A stretch of DNA of 5,339 bases, taken from the NCBI GenBank assembly GCA_937915955.1, contig CALGIB010000126.1, positions 1 to 5,339 of the forward strand, given 5' to 3'. Each line of letters starts with the position of its first letter. Position 1 is the first letter of the stretch. The position numbers and the translations under genes are program-made. The DNA is from an uncultured Pseudomonadota bacterium (lineage in GTDB: Bacteria; Myxococcota_A; UBA796; CAJQPC01). A model generated the notes under the pieces. It was not told the origin of the DNA and searched no databases. It saw nothing but the letters and a program-made list of their open reading frames with translations. Shown in pieces: positions 4,496-5,339 of this stretch.

Positions 4496-5339
4496 GTGAC
4501 GCCCACGAACCGCTCCCTGATGGTCAGCCTGCTGGTGCTCGGCGGGTGGACGCTCCTGGGCTGGGTCCCCCTCGGCGTGGAGCTGCCCGACCTCGGCCTG
4601 GTCGAGCTGGGCGCGGTGGGGCCGCGCTGGACGCTCGGCATGCTCGGTGTGCAGCCCTTCGTCGCCAGCTTCCTGGTGGTCGAGCTGGTCTTGCTGGTCC
4701 TGCCCAAGCTGCGCGCCCGCCGTCAGGAGGTCCCGCTTCGGAGGCGGGCGCGGCGGATCGCTGCGGGCCTGGGGCTGGTCGTCGCCGCCCTCCAGGCCGT
4801 GAGCGTGGCCTTCACCCTCCAGGTCATGGGCGCGCTGGACTCCCCGCTCCCCATCGTCGGGGCGCTGCTGGCGGGCTCCATCCTGGCGCTGGGCGCGGTG
4901 ACCTTGATCGATCGCCACGGCCTCGGCGACGGCTTCGCGCTGCTGCTGCTCGGGCAGCTGGTCCAGCCTGTCGGCCTCGTCGGCCTCGTCGGTCAGGTGC
5001 GCCTGGGACTGATCCCGCCCAGCCAGGGCGTCCTGATGGTGGCGGCCGCGGGCCTGGTCGTCGCCGGCGCGGTGATCTTCCTGCGCAGGCTCTCCCAGCC
5101 CGGCCCGGGCTTGCCCTTCCGGCTGCCCACCTCCGGGGTGTGGCCCTGGAACCTCGGCCTGAGCGCCGGCGTCGCCAGCGCCTCCCTGGCGCTCGGCCAG
5201 GAGACCCAGCTGGTAGTCGTGGTGCTGGTCGCGATCGCCTGGACCCCCATCGCCAGCCTGATCTGGCACTGGCCTCGCAGGACGCAGCTGCGGACCGAGT
5301 ACCGCCGGGCCTGGCTCAGGGCGCAGCCCATCTCGGGGG
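4496..5339 (+). CDS. Divergent SecY-like membrane protein, 3' end outside the window
   Basis: Reading from GTG 4496 gives 281 codons with no stop before the right edge. AGGA at 4485-4488, seven bases upstream, supports this start; ATG 4520 is in frame but lacks a ribosome site. Eight or so hydrophobic segments are visible, at about 8-25, 46-70, 88-113, 118-137, 146-166, 179-196, 215-233 and 238-258. Several blocks align by eye with SecY: LGMLGVQPFVASFLVVELV (47-65) with the TM2 LGIxPyItASIIxQLL motif, the basic loop and LRRRARRIAAGLGLVVAALQ (81-100) with GRRKIxxyTRYxTxxLAxxQ, LIDRHGLGDGFALLL (137-151) with ITDRGIGNGISL, and LPTSGVWPWN (210-219) with the LPxxxNxAGVxP stretch before TM7. SecY is the channel of the Sec translocon, normally about 430 residues and encoded among ribosomal-protein genes. 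Neither that context nor secE/secG is seen here, so this is probably a paralogue with a specialised or unknown role. Substitutions such as GNG to GDG are notable. Confidence 0.68.
   Translation, partial: MTPTNRSLMVSLLVLGGWTLLGWVPLGVELPDLGLVELGAVGPRWTLGMLGVQPFVASFLVVELVLLVLPKLRARRQEVPLRRRARRIAAGLGLVVAALQAVSVAFTLQVMGALDSPLPIVGALLAGSILALGAVTLIDRHGLGDGFALLLLGQLVQPVGLVGLVGQVRLGLIPPSQGVLMVAAAGLVVAGAVIFLRRLSQPGPGLPFRLPTSGVWPWNLGLSAGVASASLALGQETQLVVVVLVAIAWTPIASLIWHWPRRTQLRTEYRRAWLRAQPISG

Noticed and set aside
3863..5269. A 468-codon minus-strand open frame across the rhodanese and SecY-like genes
   Set aside because: It is rich in Gln, His, Asp and Arg without motifs, and it spans two plus-strand genes and their intergenic gap. 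The plus strand has the rhodanese active site and hydrophobic membrane segments.

Overview
The window is GC-rich, with strong G/C preference at third codon positions. A secreted multi-lamin-tail-domain protein with Gly- and Asp/Ser-rich linkers, together with a putative sigma-54 promoter, suggests a myxobacterium-like (Myxococcota / former Deltaproteobacteria) genome. This is inferred from gene style; there is no rRNA or other phylogenetic marker in the window.

Layout, left to right. (1) Positions 1-1689, minus strand: a secreted protein with three lamin-tail-domain (LTD) repeats. It starts at a TTG codon and runs off the left edge in a polyglycine stretch. (2) A divergent intergenic gap of about 53 bp. 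(3) Positions 1743-2819, plus strand: a ThiO/glycine-oxidase-type FAD enzyme. Its stop overlaps (GTGA) the start of (4) 2816-3664, a short protein of the acyl-CoA dehydrogenase fold. (5) A 122-bp intergenic region holding an inverted repeat, a good -24/-12 (sigma-54) promoter match and a strong Shine-Dalgarno site. (6) Positions 3787-3891: a 34-codon small ORF whose stop overlaps (ATGA) the start of (7) 3888-4457, a rhodanese domain with a hydrophobic C-terminal tail. (8) A GC-rich hairpin. (9) Positions 4496 to the right edge: a divergent SecY-like membrane protein, truncated by the window.

How the genes may work together. The ThiO-like and acyl-CoA-dehydrogenase-like genes are translationally coupled and probably form one flavoenzyme unit; no thiamine genes are visible beside them. 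The small ORF and the rhodanese appear to form a second unit with its own regulated promoter. A sigma-54-dependent, possibly membrane-associated rhodanese recalls, by analogy only, the phage-shock operon of E. coli, which is sigma-54 dependent and includes the rhodanese PspE. The SecY-like gene lies outside any ribosomal-protein context and looks like an orphan paralogue rather than the housekeeping translocon gene.

The points most worth a second look are the sigma-54/small-ORF/rhodanese unit, the resemblance of the small ORF to the rhodanese active-site strand, the orphan SecY-like protein, and the ThiO plus reduced acyl-CoA dehydrogenase pair. I saw no tRNA, rRNA, CRISPR array, insertion sequence or transposase.
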